Made by a program: the position numbers and the translations under genes
From: Casimicrobiaceae bacterium
GTDB lineage: Bacteria; Pseudomonadota; Gammaproteobacteria; Burkholderiales; Casimicrobiaceae
DNA: 64,000 nucleotides
Assembly (NCBI GenBank): GCA_026646885.1
Contig: JAPKHK010000013.1
Span: 44,238-108,237, forward strand
Direction: 5' to 3'
Notes under the pieces: model-generated
Told to the model about the DNA's origin: nothing
Databases searched by the model: none
Seen by the model: only the letters and a program-made list of their open reading frames with translations
In this document: one piece after another, positions 36,419 to 48,863 of the stretch
Layout of the letters: every line of letters begins with the position of its first letter
Position numbering within the stretch: position 1 is the first letter of the stretch

Positions 36419-37468
36419 TCAATGCAGCTCCGCCTCGCACAAGCGGCATTGCTTGCGCGTAAACACATTGCGGTTCTTGCAGCGCGGGCACACCCGCTCG
36501 ATTTTGTCGCGCAGCCAAGGGGCCAGGCCGCGCGGCATGAAAAGGAGCACCAAGAGTACGATCACCGCGAAGAGCAGGAGGCGGATGTCGCGGAAGATCT
36601 CGAAGCTGCCCAGGAATTCGGTGAGCGGATACAGCACGAACACCGCCAGCACCGGCCCGTAAATCGTTGCCAAGCCGCCAAAGACGCACCAGATCACCAC
36701 TTGGAAAGACAGCGCCATTTCCAGCGTGGAAGGTCCGGCCAGGCGCATGAAGTGAGAGAACAGCGCCCCGGCGATGCCGGCGAACAAGGCCGAGAGCATG
36801 AACACCAGCACCTTGTAGCGCGGCGTGTTGATACCGGAAGCGCGGCAGGCAACTTCGTCTTCGCGGATGGCGTGCAGAATCAGTCCGAACTTGGAGGTGG
36901 CGATCTTCCACAAAGCAAACACCGCGAGCAGCATCACCACCACCGCGAGGTAATAGTTGGCTTGGGGCGAAGTCACCAAGCGCCGAATGCCGGAAATGCC
37001 CAGCTCGCCGCCCGAGAGGTCGGGCACGGCAAACAGCAGGCCTAGCAGTATCAATGGAAAGGCCAGCGTCGCCAGGCTCAAATAAGAGCCGCGCATGCGC
37101 AGGCACAAAAGGCCCACGCCCGCGCCTACCGCCACGGTCATGGCGGCGGCGAGCGGCAGAGCCAGCCAAGGCGAAAAGCCCAGGTGCTTGGTGAGCAGCG
37201 CCGAGGTGTAGGCGCCCACGCCAAAAAACAGTGCGTGACCGAAGTTCACCTGGCCGCTGTAACCGGCCAGAAGATCCCAACTGGCGGCAAAAATGGCGAA
37301 GATCGCCGTCATGGTGATGATGCGCATGACGTAGGTGTCGTTCCAGAGGAGCGGCAGCATCAAGAGCGCCAGCGCCCACATGAGCACGGCAATGCGGCTG
37401 GGCAGAACCAACACTTCGTTCTTGAGATGGGTCCAGGTTCGATGCGGCAGACTCGCAAGCGCTCTCAT
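36419..37468 (-). CDS. livM: LivM-type permease with C-terminal zinc ribbon
   Basis: 349 residues: about nine membrane helices with the LivM core (AGYSGQVNFGHALFFGVGAY, LRMRGSYLSLATLAF, AIREDEVACRASGIN). After the last helix (LLLFAVIVLLVLLFMPRGL) is a cytoplasmic tail CPRCKNRNVFTRKQCRLCEAEL, a CxxC...CxxC zinc ribbon not found in standard LivM. The start at 37468 overlaps livH by 4 bp. It forms the transmembrane pair with LivH, energised by LivG/LivF at 21.5-23.0 kb. Confidence 0.93.
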   Translation of the reverse strand: MRALASLPHRTWTHLKNEVLVLPSRIAVLMWALALLMLPLLWNDTYVMRIITMTAIFAIFAASWDLLAGYSGQVNFGHALFFGVGAYTSALLTKHLGFSPWLALPLAAAMTVAVGAGVGLLCLRMRGSYLSLATLAFPLILLGLLFAVPDLSGGELGISGIRRLVTSPQANYYLAVVVMLLAVFALWKIATSKFGLILHAIREDEVACRASGINTPRYKVLVFMLSALFAGIAGALFSHFMRLAGPSTLEMALSFQVVIWCVFGGLATIYGPVLAVFVLYPLTEFLGSFEIFRDIRLLLFAVIVLLVLLFMPRGLAPWLRDKIERVCPRCKNRNVFTRKQCRLCEAELH

Positions 37469-38334
37469 CTTTCCTCCTCGAAGACGACACCAAAGAGGCC
37501 TTCCGGCCGCGCCAGCAACACCCCGATCAGTATGCACAGCGCCACCACGCCCTTGAGGTAAGCGCCGCCCGGTAGCGTGAACACGGTGATCGCCTCGGCA
37601 TAGCTGATCACGAAGGCGCCGATGAGGCTGCCTTTGATGCTGCCCAGCCCGCCGAGCACGACGATGGCCAGCATGATCACCAAGGGCGCTTGCCACATCA
37701 GTGGGTCCACCACATATACCGGCGCCACCACCACGCCCGCGACCGCCGCCAAGGCCACCGAGACGCCCACGGTGAACATGGCGATGCGGTTGACGTTCAT
37801 GCCCATGAGGTTGGCCACTTCCGGGTCGTTGGCCGAAGCGCGCAATGCCAAACCAAAGCGACTGCGGTAGAGCAAAAGCCAAGTGAGGCTCAAAGCAACG
37901 GCGGCGACCACCAAGATGATCAAACGTTGATAGCTCACCCGCACGCCCAGCACCGAGGCGAAGCCATCGGCGGCGGCGGGAATGCCCAGGAAGTGCCCGC
38001 CGAACGCGATCAGCAGGCTTTCCTGAAACACCAGACCCAGCGCGATGGTGGCGATGAGCACCGCGGCGTGGTGCTCGCGCACTGGCTCGATCACCAGCTT
38101 GTAGCACAGCATGCTGATCACCACCACCGCCACCACCGCCAAGAGCGCCGCCAGCGCGAAGTTGAGGTGCCACTGCACCAGCAGGAAATAGAACCCATAG
38201 GCGGCCAGCATGTAAAACGCGGTGTGGGCGATGTTGACGATGCGCGCCACGCCGAAGATCAGCGAGAAACCCACCGCCAGCAGGGCGTAAACCCCGCCGT
38301 TGACGAGGCCCGTGATCAGGATGTCTTGAAACAT
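37465..38334 (-). CDS. livH: LivH-type ABC permease
   Basis: 289 residues, about eight helices, with the LivH signatures GLVNGGVYALLAVGFSLIFGV, LRASANDPEVANLMGMNVNR and VVLGGLGSIKGSLIGAF. It is the partner of LivM in a branched-chain-type importer. It follows livK by 33 bp. Context (acyl-CoA ligases, acyl-CoA dehydrogenases) suggests a carboxylic acid substrate rather than an amino acid. Confidence 0.94.
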   Translation of the reverse strand: MFQDILITGLVNGGVYALLAVGFSLIFGVARIVNIAHTAFYMLAAYGFYFLLVQWHLNFALAALLAVVAVVVISMLCYKLVIEPVREHHAAVLIATIALGLVFQESLLIAFGGHFLGIPAAADGFASVLGVRVSYQRLIILVVAAVALSLTWLLLYRSRFGLALRASANDPEVANLMGMNVNRIAMFTVGVSVALAAVAGVVVAPVYVVDPLMWQAPLVIMLAIVVLGGLGSIKGSLIGAFVISYAEAITVFTLPGGAYLKGVVALCILIGVLLARPEGLFGVVFEEER

Positions 38335-38367
38335 GGCGCGCTCTCCGTCTGTCCGCGGCGGGTCGGG

Positions 38368-39609
38368 TTAGGGTTTGGGCACCAGGAAGGGCCGCACCCC
38401 TTTATAGGTCACGCCGTTCCAGTTGTTGGGCCAAAAGGCCACCTTCTCGCCGTTCTGCCATTGCACGGCGATGCCGGTCACTTTGCCGGGACCAAACACC
38501 GGATCGTGGTTGCCGTCGAAGGTGAGCATCGAGGCGGTGCCCAAATGCTGGGCTTTCTCGAGCACTGGCACGAGCTTGTCCGGATCGGTGCTGCCGGCTT
38601 TTTCGACCGCGTCCTTGTAGAGGTGGATGGCGTCATAGGTCGCGGCGGTATAAGCCGGAGCGCGCTTGAAGCGCTCTTTGAAAGCGCGCACGAAGGACAC
38701 GGTCTTGGGCGTGATCTCGATTTCGCTGTAGGTGTCGAGCGTAGCCACATAGTTGCCCTTGTTGGCGGTGGCCGCCCAGAAGCCGTCTTTCTGCGCTTCG
38801 ACATTGATGCCGAAGGCGATGGCCGGCAGTTGCAGCTCGCCCATTTGCCGCCCCAGCACGATGCCCATCGGGCCGGAGATGATGGTGAAGACGATGTCGG
38901 CCTCGGCGCGTTTGATGGCTGATAGCTCGGCGGTCACGTCATTGGCGGTGGCCGAGGGCTGCCAAGTGCCCACCACCGACATCTTCATCTTGGGCAGAGT
39001 GGCTTGCGCGGCCTTCACCAAGGCTTCGACCCACACCGCTTTTTCGGCGACGATGGCAACCTTGGGCTCGGGCTTCTTCATCTCATTGCGCATCTGCTCG
39101 GCGATGGTTCCAAGCACGGCGAAAATGGTGCGGGACAAATCGATATCCTTGGTCGGCGCCACGCGGAACCAATACTTGTAGCGCTCGTAGTTCTCCTTCA
39201 CGTTCACGCCGAGCTTGGAGTGTGCGGCGCCTACACCGAGGAATAGCTTCTTGTTGTCCATGGCCACTTCTTGCATGGCCAGCACCGCTTCGGAGCGAAA
39301 GCCGCCGATCAGCACCTCGGCCTTGTCGCGGCTGATGGCACGTTCGATGGCATTGGTGGCATCGGGTACGCTGAGGATCTCGTTGGTATCCACCTTCACC
39401 AGCTCGATCTGGCGCTTGCTGCCGCCCACACTGATGCCGCCCGCTTTGTTGATTTCGTCGCGCGCCATCTCAGCGCCCGCCCAGTGGTTTTCTCCTTGCA
39501 CGAAGGCCATCGGGCCCAATACGGCGATCTTGAGGTTCTGCGCCCCGGTTACGCCCGCGCCCAAGAGCAGCAGGGCGCCCAGACATCCCGAAATCCATTG
39601 GCGATTCAT
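38368..39609 (-). CDS. livK: Periplasmic substrate-binding protein of the liv-type transporter
   Basis: 413 residues: signal peptide (WISGCLGALLLLGAGVTGAQ, cleavage near residue 23), then a Peripla_BP_6 fold (KIAVLGPMAFVQGENHWAGA ... GGISVGG). The GENHWAGAEMARDEIN segment and overall length are typical of solute-binding proteins near aromatic or fatty acid degradation genes. The ATG at 39609 has GGAGG 5 nt upstream. First gene of livK-H-M. Confidence 0.92.
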   Translation of the reverse strand: MNRQWISGCLGALLLLGAGVTGAQNLKIAVLGPMAFVQGENHWAGAEMARDEINKAGGISVGGSKRQIELVKVDTNEILSVPDATNAIERAISRDKAEVLIGGFRSEAVLAMQEVAMDNKKLFLGVGAAHSKLGVNVKENYERYKYWFRVAPTKDIDLSRTIFAVLGTIAEQMRNEMKKPEPKVAIVAEKAVWVEALVKAAQATLPKMKMSVVGTWQPSATANDVTAELSAIKRAEADIVFTIISGPMGIVLGRQMGELQLPAIAFGINVEAQKDGFWAATANKGNYVATLDTYSEIEITPKTVSFVRAFKERFKRAPAYTAATYDAIHLYKDAVEKAGSTDPDKLVPVLEKAQHLGTASMLTFDGNHDPVFGPGKVTGIAVQWQNGEKVAFWPNNWNGVTYKGVRPFLVPKP

Positions 39610-39681
39610 GATTCCTCCTTCCGTGTTGCGATTTGACGACTTCGTATTCGGCCGGCGCGGGGCCGGTCGCCTCGGCACTGC

Positions 39682-40938
<1,257 letters not shown>

Positions 40939-40953
40939 GCGGACTCCGTGAGT

Positions 40954-42027
40954 TCAGACGCGGCCTGCGTCTATCGTTTCGGCCTGCCGCCAAGCTTCCT
41001 CGGCCAGCGGTCGCGCGCGCTTGCCGGTTTCCAGCGCTTCCTGACTGGCGGCATTGCCCTGCAGAGCGCGCGCCATGATGCCCTGGGCAATGGCGGCAAG
41101 GCGGAACATATTGAAGGCGATGTAATACTCCCATTCCGCCGCGGCGAAAGCCTCGCGCCCGGTGCGCGCGCAGTACTTGGCCACATACGCGCGCTCGGAA
41201 GGGATGCCCAGCGCCGCGAGATCATGTCCGGCCAGCCCTCGGAATTGGCCGGGCGACAGGCGCCAGGTCATGCAGTGGTAGGCAAAATCGGCCAGCGGAT
41301 GCCCCAGCGTGGATAGCTCCCAATCAAGCACGGCGAGGATGCGCGGTTCGCTAGGATGGAAGATGACGTTATCGAGGCGAAAATCGCCATGCACGATGGC
41401 TGACTCGTCGCCCGCCGGAATGTGCGCCGGCAGCCAGGCCATGAGCTTGTCCATGGCTTCGATCTTCTCGGTTTCGGAAGCGCGGTATTGTTTGCTCCAG
41501 CGGTCGATCTGGCGCGCGAAATAGCTGCCCGGTTTGCCGAAATCGGCGAGCCCGAGCGCGGTGTAATCGACACGATGCAGCGCGGCGATGACGCGGTTCA
41601 TTTCGTCGAAAATGGCGCTCCGTTCGCCGGGTAGCAGGCCTGGAAGCGATGGGTCCCAGAAGATGCGGCCTTCGACATAGTCCATGACGTAGAACGCCGT
41701 CCCGATCACGGAATCGTCTTCGCACAGCGCATAGGCCCTGGCCACGGGAACGTCGGTCTGGGCGAGCGCACTGATGATGCGGAACTCCCGGTCGACCGCA
41801 TGCGCAGAAGGCAAGAGCTTGCCGGGAGGCTTGCGGCGCATGACGTAGTTTTTCCCGCCGGCGCTCAAGCGAAAGGTCGGGTTCGATTGGCCGCCCTTGA
41901 ATTGCTCCACGGTGAGCTGTCCGGAAAAGCCATCGACCTTGGCGTGCATCCAGTCGGCCAGGCGCGCGGCGTCGAAAGCGTGCTGGGGCGCGACGGGTTT
42001 GGTGCCGGTGAAGTTGTCGCTGGTCAT
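40954..42027 (-). CDS. Aminoglycoside phosphotransferase-fold kinase, ACAD10/11 N-domain-like
   Basis: 357 residues with a kinase-like fold: FRLSAGGKNYVMRRKPPGKL, AIVHGDFRLDNVIFHP (catalytic HGDxxxxN) and ILAVLDWELSTLGHPLADFA (DxD/E metal site). Such stand-alone proteins resemble the kinase domain of ACAD10/11 and LvaA of levulinate catabolism, which phosphorylate hydroxyacyl-CoA. Antibiotic resistance is unlikely given the catabolic operon. Confidence 0.9.
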   Translation of the reverse strand: MTSDNFTGTKPVAPQHAFDAARLADWMHAKVDGFSGQLTVEQFKGGQSNPTFRLSAGGKNYVMRRKPPGKLLPSAHAVDREFRIISALAQTDVPVARAYALCEDDSVIGTAFYVMDYVEGRIFWDPSLPGLLPGERSAIFDEMNRVIAALHRVDYTALGLADFGKPGSYFARQIDRWSKQYRASETEKIEAMDKLMAWLPAHIPAGDESAIVHGDFRLDNVIFHPSEPRILAVLDWELSTLGHPLADFAYHCMTWRLSPGQFRGLAGHDLAALGIPSERAYVAKYCARTGREAFAAAEWEYYIAFNMFRLAAIAQGIMARALQGNAASQEALETGKRARPLAEEAWRQAETIDAGRV

Positions 42028-42043
42028 TTAACCCACCCCCCGG

Positions 42044-42064
42044 CCCCCTCCCCGCGGGAGGGGG
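42044..42064. repeat. GC-rich hairpin in intergenic space
   Basis: CCCCCTCCC and GGGAGGGGG form a 9-bp stem with a CGC loop, enclosed by weaker outer arms AACCCACC and GGGTGGG. It lies between the reductase gene and the phosphotransferase gene and may terminate upstream transcription. Confidence 0.5.
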
Positions 42065-42112
42065 TGATGGCGGTTCGCCGCGCCGCGGCTCCGGGGCTTT
42101 GGGTGGGCCGAA

Positions 42113-43102
42113 TCATGCGAGCTTCACCAGCTGTTTGCCCAAGTTCGCCCCCTTGAGCATGCCGATAAAGGCTTGGGGTGCATTTTCCAACCCCTGGGCG
42201 ATGGTCTCGCGGTATTTGAGCTTGCCGCTCGCCACCGCAGCGGCCAATTCTTGGAGCGCCACGGGCCAGCGATCGAGATGCTCGGATACGATGAAACCCT
42301 GCATTCTGATGCGGTTGACCAGCACCGAACCGATGTTCTTCATGGCATACGGTTCGCTGTTGTATTGGGAAATCAGGCCGCACAGAGCGATGCGCGAAAA
42401 AGCGTTCATACGCGCGAGCAAGGCGTCGAAAACCTCGCCGCCGACGTTCTCGAAGAGGCAATCGATGCCCTGGGGCAGCGCCTCTTTGATCTGCTGCGCA
42501 AGCGCGCCAGCTTGGTAGTCGAGGCAGGCGTCGAAGCCCAGGTCCTCGACCACGTAGCGGCATTTCTCGGGGCCACCGGCCACGCCCACGGCGCGGCAGC
42601 CGCGTAGCTTGGCGAGTTGGCCGACGACGCTACCCACCGCGCCCGCGGCCGCTGTGACCACCACGGTCTCGCCGCTCTTGGGCTGGCAGATATCGTTCAG
42701 ACCGTACCACGCGGTCACGCCGGGCATGCCGACTGGGCCGAGGTAAGCCGAGAGCGCAATGATGCGATCATCCACTTTCTGCAAAACCGGGCCATCGGCC
42801 ACTGCGTAGAGTTGCCAGCCGAGATAGCCGACCACTTTGTCGCCGGGCTGAAAGTTCGGATGCCTCGATTCGAGTACCTCGCCCGCGGTGCCGCCCACCA
42901 TTACGTCGCCCAGTTCCACCGGCTTGGCGTAGGAACGCCCCTCGTTCATGCGGCCGCGCATGTAAGGATCGAGCGACAGCCAAAGATTGCGCACCAGCAC
43001 CTGGCCTTCGCCAGGGCTGGGCATGGGTGCTTCAAGCAGGCGGAAATTGGCTTCGCTGACCCAGCCCGTGGGCCGGCTGGCCAGAACGATCTGGCGGTTC
43101 AT
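42113..43102 (-). CDS. NADP-dependent MDR oxidoreductase (CurA/PTGR-like)
   Basis: 329 residues, zinc-free medium-chain reductase: LWLSLDPYMRGRMNEGRSYA, GMPGVTAWYGLNDICQPKSG, nucleotide loop AAAGAVGSVVGQLAKLRGC and CLFENVGGEVFDALL. This is the leukotriene B4 12-hydroxydehydrogenase/CurA pattern, reducing alpha,beta-unsaturated carbonyls. The ATG at 43102 overlaps the SDR stop by 4 bp. Confidence 0.92.
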   Translation of the reverse strand: MNRQIVLASRPTGWVSEANFRLLEAPMPSPGEGQVLVRNLWLSLDPYMRGRMNEGRSYAKPVELGDVMVGGTAGEVLESRHPNFQPGDKVVGYLGWQLYAVADGPVLQKVDDRIIALSAYLGPVGMPGVTAWYGLNDICQPKSGETVVVTAAAGAVGSVVGQLAKLRGCRAVGVAGGPEKCRYVVEDLGFDACLDYQAGALAQQIKEALPQGIDCLFENVGGEVFDALLARMNAFSRIALCGLISQYNSEPYAMKNIGSVLVNRIRMQGFIVSEHLDRWPVALQELAAAVASGKLKYRETIAQGLENAPQAFIGMLKGANLGKQLVKLA

Positions 43103-43875
43103 GTGGAGATGCAGGCGCCGCCATCGACGGCGACGTACTGCCCGGTGATGTGGCGCGAGGCTTCGGAAGCGAGAAAGACCACCGTGCCCATCAAGTCTTC
43201 GTCGCCTCCCAAACGGCCCAGCGGCGTGGCGGCGATGATGCGATCGCCGATTTGGTTCAAGAGCCCCTGCGACATCTTGGAGGGAAAAAACCCCGGGCAG
43301 ATGGCGTTTACGTTGATGTTGTAGCGCCCCCACTCCGCCGCCAGTGCGCGCGTGAAGTTGACCGCCGCGCCCTTGCTGGTGTTGTAGGCGATGGTATACA
43401 TCCCCTGCCGGCTGCCGGAGAGCCCGGCGACCGAGGCGATGTTGATGATTTTGCCAGCCTTCTTCGGGATCATGCAGCGCTTACCCACCTCGCGGCTCAA
43501 AAAAAACATGGCGTTGATGTTGAGGTTCATCACCTTGTTCCAGGCTTCGTCCGGGTACTCCTCGGCGGGAGCGCCCCAGGTGGCGCCAGCGTTGTTCACC
43601 AGGATGTCGATGCCGCCGAATTTCGCCTGCACCGCGTCCACCAGCGCGGGAATTTGCTCGAACTTGCCCAGATCGCAGGGCAGCGCGAGCGCTTCGATGC
43701 CTTTGGCCTGGAGCCGCGCCTGGGCCTGTCGCAACTCGTCGACCTTGCGCGCGGTGATCGCCACTTTGGCACCCATTTCACCCAGAGCTTCGGCCATTTG
43801 CAGTCCCAGGCCGCGCGACCCGCCGGTCACCAGGGCGACCTTGCCGCCGAGATCGAACAATTCCTTGACGCTCAT
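43099..43875 (-). CDS. Short-chain dehydrogenase/reductase
   Basis: 258 residues: cofactor loop TGGSRGLGLQMAEAL, NNAGATW, catalytic Ser region ASVAGLSGS and YNTSKGAAVNFTRAL (YxxxK). The TARKVDELRQ segment after the second strand suggests NADP preference. Likely a 3-hydroxyacyl-CoA or hydroxy-acid dehydrogenase given its operon with thiolase and FadB-type genes. Confidence 0.92.
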   Translation of the reverse strand: MSVKELFDLGGKVALVTGGSRGLGLQMAEALGEMGAKVAITARKVDELRQAQARLQAKGIEALALPCDLGKFEQIPALVDAVQAKFGGIDILVNNAGATWGAPAEEYPDEAWNKVMNLNINAMFFLSREVGKRCMIPKKAGKIINIASVAGLSGSRQGMYTIAYNTSKGAAVNFTRALAAEWGRYNINVNAICPGFFPSKMSQGLLNQIGDRIIAATPLGRLGGDEDLMGTVVFLASEASRHITGQYVAVDGGACIST

Positions 43876-43888
43876 CGCCCTCAGCTCC

Positions 43889-45067
<1,179 letters not shown>

Positions 45068-45084
45068 GTGCAATCTCCGCGTAT

Positions 45085-47169
45085 TCAGTTGAAGGTTTTG
45101 CCGTCGGCGGCAAGCTGGGCCAAGAGCGGCGCCGGCTGCCAGAAGGCGTCGCCCGAGGCGGCGGCGAAGCGGCGCATGGTGCGCTCGACGCCATAAAGGC
45201 CCACTTGATCCGCAAAAAGCATCGGGCCACCGCGAAAGAGCGGGAAGCCATACCCGGTGAGATACACCATGTCGATGTCCGAGGCGCGCTGGGCGATGCC
45301 TTCTTCGAGAATGCGCGCGCCTTCATTGACTAGGGCGAAAATGCAGCGCTCGACGATTTCCTGGTCACCGATGCGCCGAGCGGTGATGCCCTGTTCCTTG
45401 CGGTACGCGGCAATCAATTCTTCAACGGCTGGGTCGGGAATGGCCTCGCGCTTGCCGGCTTCATAGCGATACCAGCCGGCGCCCGTTTTCTGGCCGTAGC
45501 GGCCCAGTTCACAGAGCCGATCGGCGACTTTGGCGTAGGACACCTGCGGCTTTTCCACATAACGGCGCTTGCGAATCGCCCAGCCGATGTCGTTGCCGGC
45601 GAGGTCCCCCATGCGGAAGGGTCCCATGGCCATGCCCCATTTCTCCAGCGCCTTGTCCACTTGCCAGGGCGTGGCGCCTTCCTCGACCAAAAAACCCGCC
45701 ATGCGCACGTAGTGTTCGAGCATGCGATTGCCTATGAAGCCGTCGCACACGCCGGAAACGACCGCGGTCTTCTTGATCTTTTTCGCCAGCTGCATGACCG
45801 TGGCCAGCACGTCTTTGGCGGTAGCCGCGCCGCGCACCACTTCCAGGAGCTTCATGACGTTGGCGGGGCTGAAGAAGTGCATGCCCAGCACCTCCTGGGG
45901 GCGGCGTGTGAAACCGGCGATCCTGTTTACATCCAGGGTCGAAGTATTGGTGGCGAGAATCGCCCCGGGTTTGGCGATGTCATCGAGTTTCTTGAACACC
46001 TGCTCCTTGACGCCAAGGTCTTCGAAGACCGCTTCGATGATGAGGTCGGCGTCGCGCAAATCGTCGTAGGAAAGCGTCGGCTTGAGGAGCGCCATCCGTG
46101 CCTCGAGCTTCTCCGGGCTGAGCTTGCCTTTCTTGAGCGAGTTTTCGTAATTCTTGCGGATGGTGGCTACCCCTCGATCGAGCGCCTCGGCTTTCATTTC
46201 CAAAAGTGCCACCGGGATGCCGGCATTCAAGAAATTCATGGTGATGCCACCACCCATGGTGCCGGCGCCGATCACGCCCACTTTGGCGATGGCGCGGGTG
46301 GGCGTGTCTTCAGGCAGATCGCTGATCTTGGCTGCGGCGCGTTCGGCAAAAAAAGCATGTCGCAGGGCTCGCGACTCGGGGGTTTGCACCAAATAGACGA
46401 AGGCTTCGCGCTCCAGCTTCAGGCCTTCGTCGAAAGGCTTGCTGACGGCCGCGGCCACAGCGTCTACGCATTTGCCCGGGGCGGGAAAATTCTTGGCCAC
46501 CGTCGCCACGGTGTTGCGCGCGAACTGAAAAAAGGCCTCGGCATCGGGGTAGTCGACCTTGCGCTCGCGCACCCGCGGCAAGCCGCGCCCCTCGCTCACG
46601 ACACGCTCGGCAAAGGCAAGTGCTCCAGCCAGAAGCTCACCTTCGATGAATTCATCGAAAAGCGCCGTGGCGCGAAGGTCTTGCGAAGCCACCGGAGTGC
46701 CGGAAACGATCATGTTGAGCGCGATCTCCGCGCCCACCACGCGCGGCAAACGCTGCGTGCCGCCCGCCCCCGGCAGAAGGCCGAGCTTCACTTCGGGCAG
46801 CGCGATCTGGGCACCGGCCACGGCGACGCGATAGTGACAGCCAAGGGCAAGCTCTAGACCACCGCCCATGCAGACGCCGCCGATGGCGGCAAGCACCGGC
46901 TTATTACAGCTTTCGACCATCCCGATCAGGGTGTGCAAATTGGGTTCGGCAAGCGCCTTGGGTGAGTTGAACTCGCGGATGTCGGCACCGCCGGAGAAGG
47001 CTTTCTCCGAGCCGATGAGAACGATGGCACGCACCGCGGGGTCCGCCACGGCGCGGTCGATACCGGCGGCGATGTCGCTGCGCAGCGCGTGCCCCAAGCC
47101 GTTCACCGGCGGGTTGTGCATGGCAATCACGGCGACGGCGCCGTGGGTGGAGTAGCTTGCTTGATTCAT
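45085..47169 (-). CDS. Bifunctional enoyl-CoA hydratase/3-hydroxyacyl-CoA dehydrogenase
   Basis: 694 residues in FadB/FadJ order: N-terminal crotonase domain ([43 protein letters not shown]), then NAD-binding [20 protein letters not shown] (about 295 on), [20 protein letters not shown] and C-terminal 3HCDH domains. It catalyses two steps of beta-oxidation. I chose the ATG at 47169 by homology. Its promoter region is shared with the divergent aldehyde dehydrogenase gene and contains operator copy 2. Confidence 0.94.
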   Translation of the reverse strand: MNQASYSTHGAVAVIAMHNPPVNGLGHALRSDIAAGIDRAVADPAVRAIVLIGSEKAFSGGADIREFNSPKALAEPNLHTLIGMVESCNKPVLAAIGGVCMGGGLELALGCHYRVAVAGAQIALPEVKLGLLPGAGGTQRLPRVVGAEIALNMIVSGTPVASQDLRATALFDEFIEGELLAGALAFAERVVSEGRGLPRVRERKVDYPDAEAFFQFARNTVATVAKNFPAPGKCVDAVAAAVSKPFDEGLKLEREAFVYLVQTPESRALRHAFFAERAAAKISDLPEDTPTRAIAKVGVIGAGTMGGGITMNFLNAGIPVALLEMKAEALDRGVATIRKNYENSLKKGKLSPEKLEARMALLKPTLSYDDLRDADLIIEAVFEDLGVKEQVFKKLDDIAKPGAILATNTSTLDVNRIAGFTRRPQEVLGMHFFSPANVMKLLEVVRGAATAKDVLATVMQLAKKIKKTAVVSGVCDGFIGNRMLEHYVRMAGFLVEEGATPWQVDKALEKWGMAMGPFRMGDLAGNDIGWAIRKRRYVEKPQVSYAKVADRLCELGRYGQKTGAGWYRYEAGKREAIPDPAVEELIAAYRKEQGITARRIGDQEIVERCIFALVNEGARILEEGIAQRASDIDMVYLTGYGFPLFRGGPMLFADQVGLYGVERTMRRFAAASGDAFWQPAPLLAQLAADGKTFN

Positions 47170-47292
47170 GAAGGCGTCCTTGCTGTCCAGGGCGACCGCC
47201 GCCGCAATGCTCCAACGCAACGCGCCGCGCCACCGCAAAATTGCGGGTCGGTCCGGCTCGCTCCTGGAAGTAACGTGGGGGATAGGGTCATG

Positions 47293-47309
47293 GTTTCGCT
47301 ATGCGGAAC
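47293..47309. promoter_or_regulatory. 17-bp palindromic operator candidate, copy 2
   Basis: GTTTCGCTATGCGGAAC, continued by AGTATTTCG. It lies between divergent genes: 123 bp from the FadB-type start (47169) and 102 bp from the aldehyde dehydrogenase ATG (47412). The extended match to copy 5 (60884) covers about 26 bp. Confidence 0.75.
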
Positions 47310-47411
47310 AGTATTTCGATTTCGTCGAAAGGATGGTATCGTTCGCCTGTCCATTTGTAAACTGTTTCCTGGTTTCTCCCCTCGCGTCTCCTTCACTACT
47401 TGGCTTCCACC

Positions 47412-48851
47412 ATGCAAAACCGTGCACAGCTCTATATCGATGGTCGATGGTCCGCTCCCGCCGGCGCGGGCCGCATCGACGTTCTGTCTGCTTCCACCGA
47501 GGCGCCGATCGGCAGTGTTCCCGAAGGCGGCGCGGCGGATGTCGCCGCTGCCGTGGCCGCCGCCCGCCGCGCTTTCCCTAGCTGGGCGGCGACCTTGGCC
47601 GGGGAGCGCGCCGCCTTGCTCAAGAAGGTGCAAGACGGCCTCAAAGCGCGCAGCGAAGAGATCGCGCGCTGCATCAGCGGCGAGGTGGGCATGCCGCTCA
47701 AGCTCTCCCTGCTCATCCAGGCGGGCTCGCCCGCCGCCATTTTCGGCATGTATGCGCGCTTGCTTCCGGAATTCGCCTTCGAGGAGACGGTGGGCAATTC
47801 CCGGGTGCTGCGTGAGCCCATTGGCGTGGTTGCGGCCATCACGCCCTGGAACTATCCGCTGCACCAGATCGCCGCGAAAGTAGCCCCGGCGTTGGCCGCC
47901 GGCTGCACGGTGGTGCTCAAGCCCTCGGAAGTGGCGCCACTCAACGCCTTCATCTTGGCGGAGGTGATTCACGAAGCGGGCTTTCCGCCGGGCGTTTTCA
48001 ATCTGGTGACGGGCTATGGCGCGGCGGTGGGCGAAGCCTTGGTGAGCAGCGCCGATGTGGACATGGTTTCTTTCACCGGATCGACGCGCGCCGGCAAGCG
48101 TGTTTCTGAAATCGCGGCGCAAACGGTGAAGCGCGTAGCGCTGGAGCTGGGAGGGAAATCGGCCTCGGTTGTTCTCGACGACGCCGATTTCGCCGCCGCG
48201 GTGCGCGGCACGGTGAACGCCTGTTTCCTCAATTCCGGCCAGACCTGCACCGCCTGGACGCGTATGCTGGTGCCGGAGAGTCGATATCAAGAAGCTGCGC
48301 GCCTTGCTGTCGAGGCCGCGGCCAAGTTTTCGGTCGGTGACCCATTCGCCGAAACGACCAAGCTTGGGCCACTCATCTCCGCGGCGCAGCGCGAGCGGGT
48401 ACGCGACTACATCCGCCAGGGACTCGCCCAAGGCGCCGAGCTACTGTACGGCGGCGCTGACGCGCCCCAGGGGCTGACCCAGGGCTATTACGTGCAGCCA
48501 ACGATCTTCGGCCGAGTACAGCCCGGCAGTGTCATCGAGCAAGAAGAGATCTTCGGGCCGGTGCTCGCCATCATCACCTATCGCGACGAAGACGAAGCGA
48601 CGCGCATCGCCAACGACACCATCTACGGCTTGGCTGGCGCCGTTTGGGCCGGCAGCGACGAACGCGCCGCCGCCTTCGCGCGGCGCTTGCGGGCAGGACA
48701 GATCGACATCAATGGCGGCCCTTTCAATTCCCTGGCGCCTTTCGGCGGCTTCAAGCAATCCGGCAATGGCCGCGAACTGGGCAAGTACGGCCTGGAGGAA
48801 TTCCTCGAGTACAAGGCTCTGCAGTTCAAGCCCGCACCCAAGAACCCCTGA
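47412..48851 (+). CDS. NAD(P)-dependent aldehyde dehydrogenase
   Basis: 479 residues: [20 protein letters not shown] (Asn active-site region), [15 protein letters not shown], general base Glu in [16 protein letters not shown], catalytic Cys in [15 protein letters not shown] and [12 protein letters not shown]. It oxidises an aldehyde to the acid. The ATG at 47412 lacks a clear ribosome site; a TTG four codons upstream is the alternative. It starts the plus-strand acyl-CoA operon. Confidence 0.93.
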   Translation: MQNRAQLYIDGRWSAPAGAGRIDVLSASTEAPIGSVPEGGAADVAAAVAAARRAFPSWAATLAGERAALLKKVQDGLKARSEEIARCISGEVGMPLKLSLLIQAGSPAAIFGMYARLLPEFAFEETVGNSRVLREPIGVVAAITPWNYPLHQIAAKVAPALAAGCTVVLKPSEVAPLNAFILAEVIHEAGFPPGVFNLVTGYGAAVGEALVSSADVDMVSFTGSTRAGKRVSEIAAQTVKRVALELGGKSASVVLDDADFAAAVRGTVNACFLNSGQTCTAWTRMLVPESRYQEAARLAVEAAAKFSVGDPFAETTKLGPLISAAQRERVRDYIRQGLAQGAELLYGGADAPQGLTQGYYVQPTIFGRVQPGSVIEQEEIFGPVLAIITYRDEDEATRIANDTIYGLAGAVWAGSDERAAAFARRLRAGQIDINGGPFNSLAPFGGFKQSGNGRELGKYGLEEFLEYKALQFKPAPKNP

Positions 48852-48863
48852 CCTCAGCGAATC

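Noticed and set aside
40954..42027. Aminoglycoside resistance gene
   Set aside because: The fold is shared, but the catabolic operon and ACAD10/11-like sequence point to acyl-CoA metabolism.
45661..46857. Long plus-strand frame inside the FadB-type gene
   Set aside because: Antisense shadow of a recognised enzyme; no start signal and no family match.
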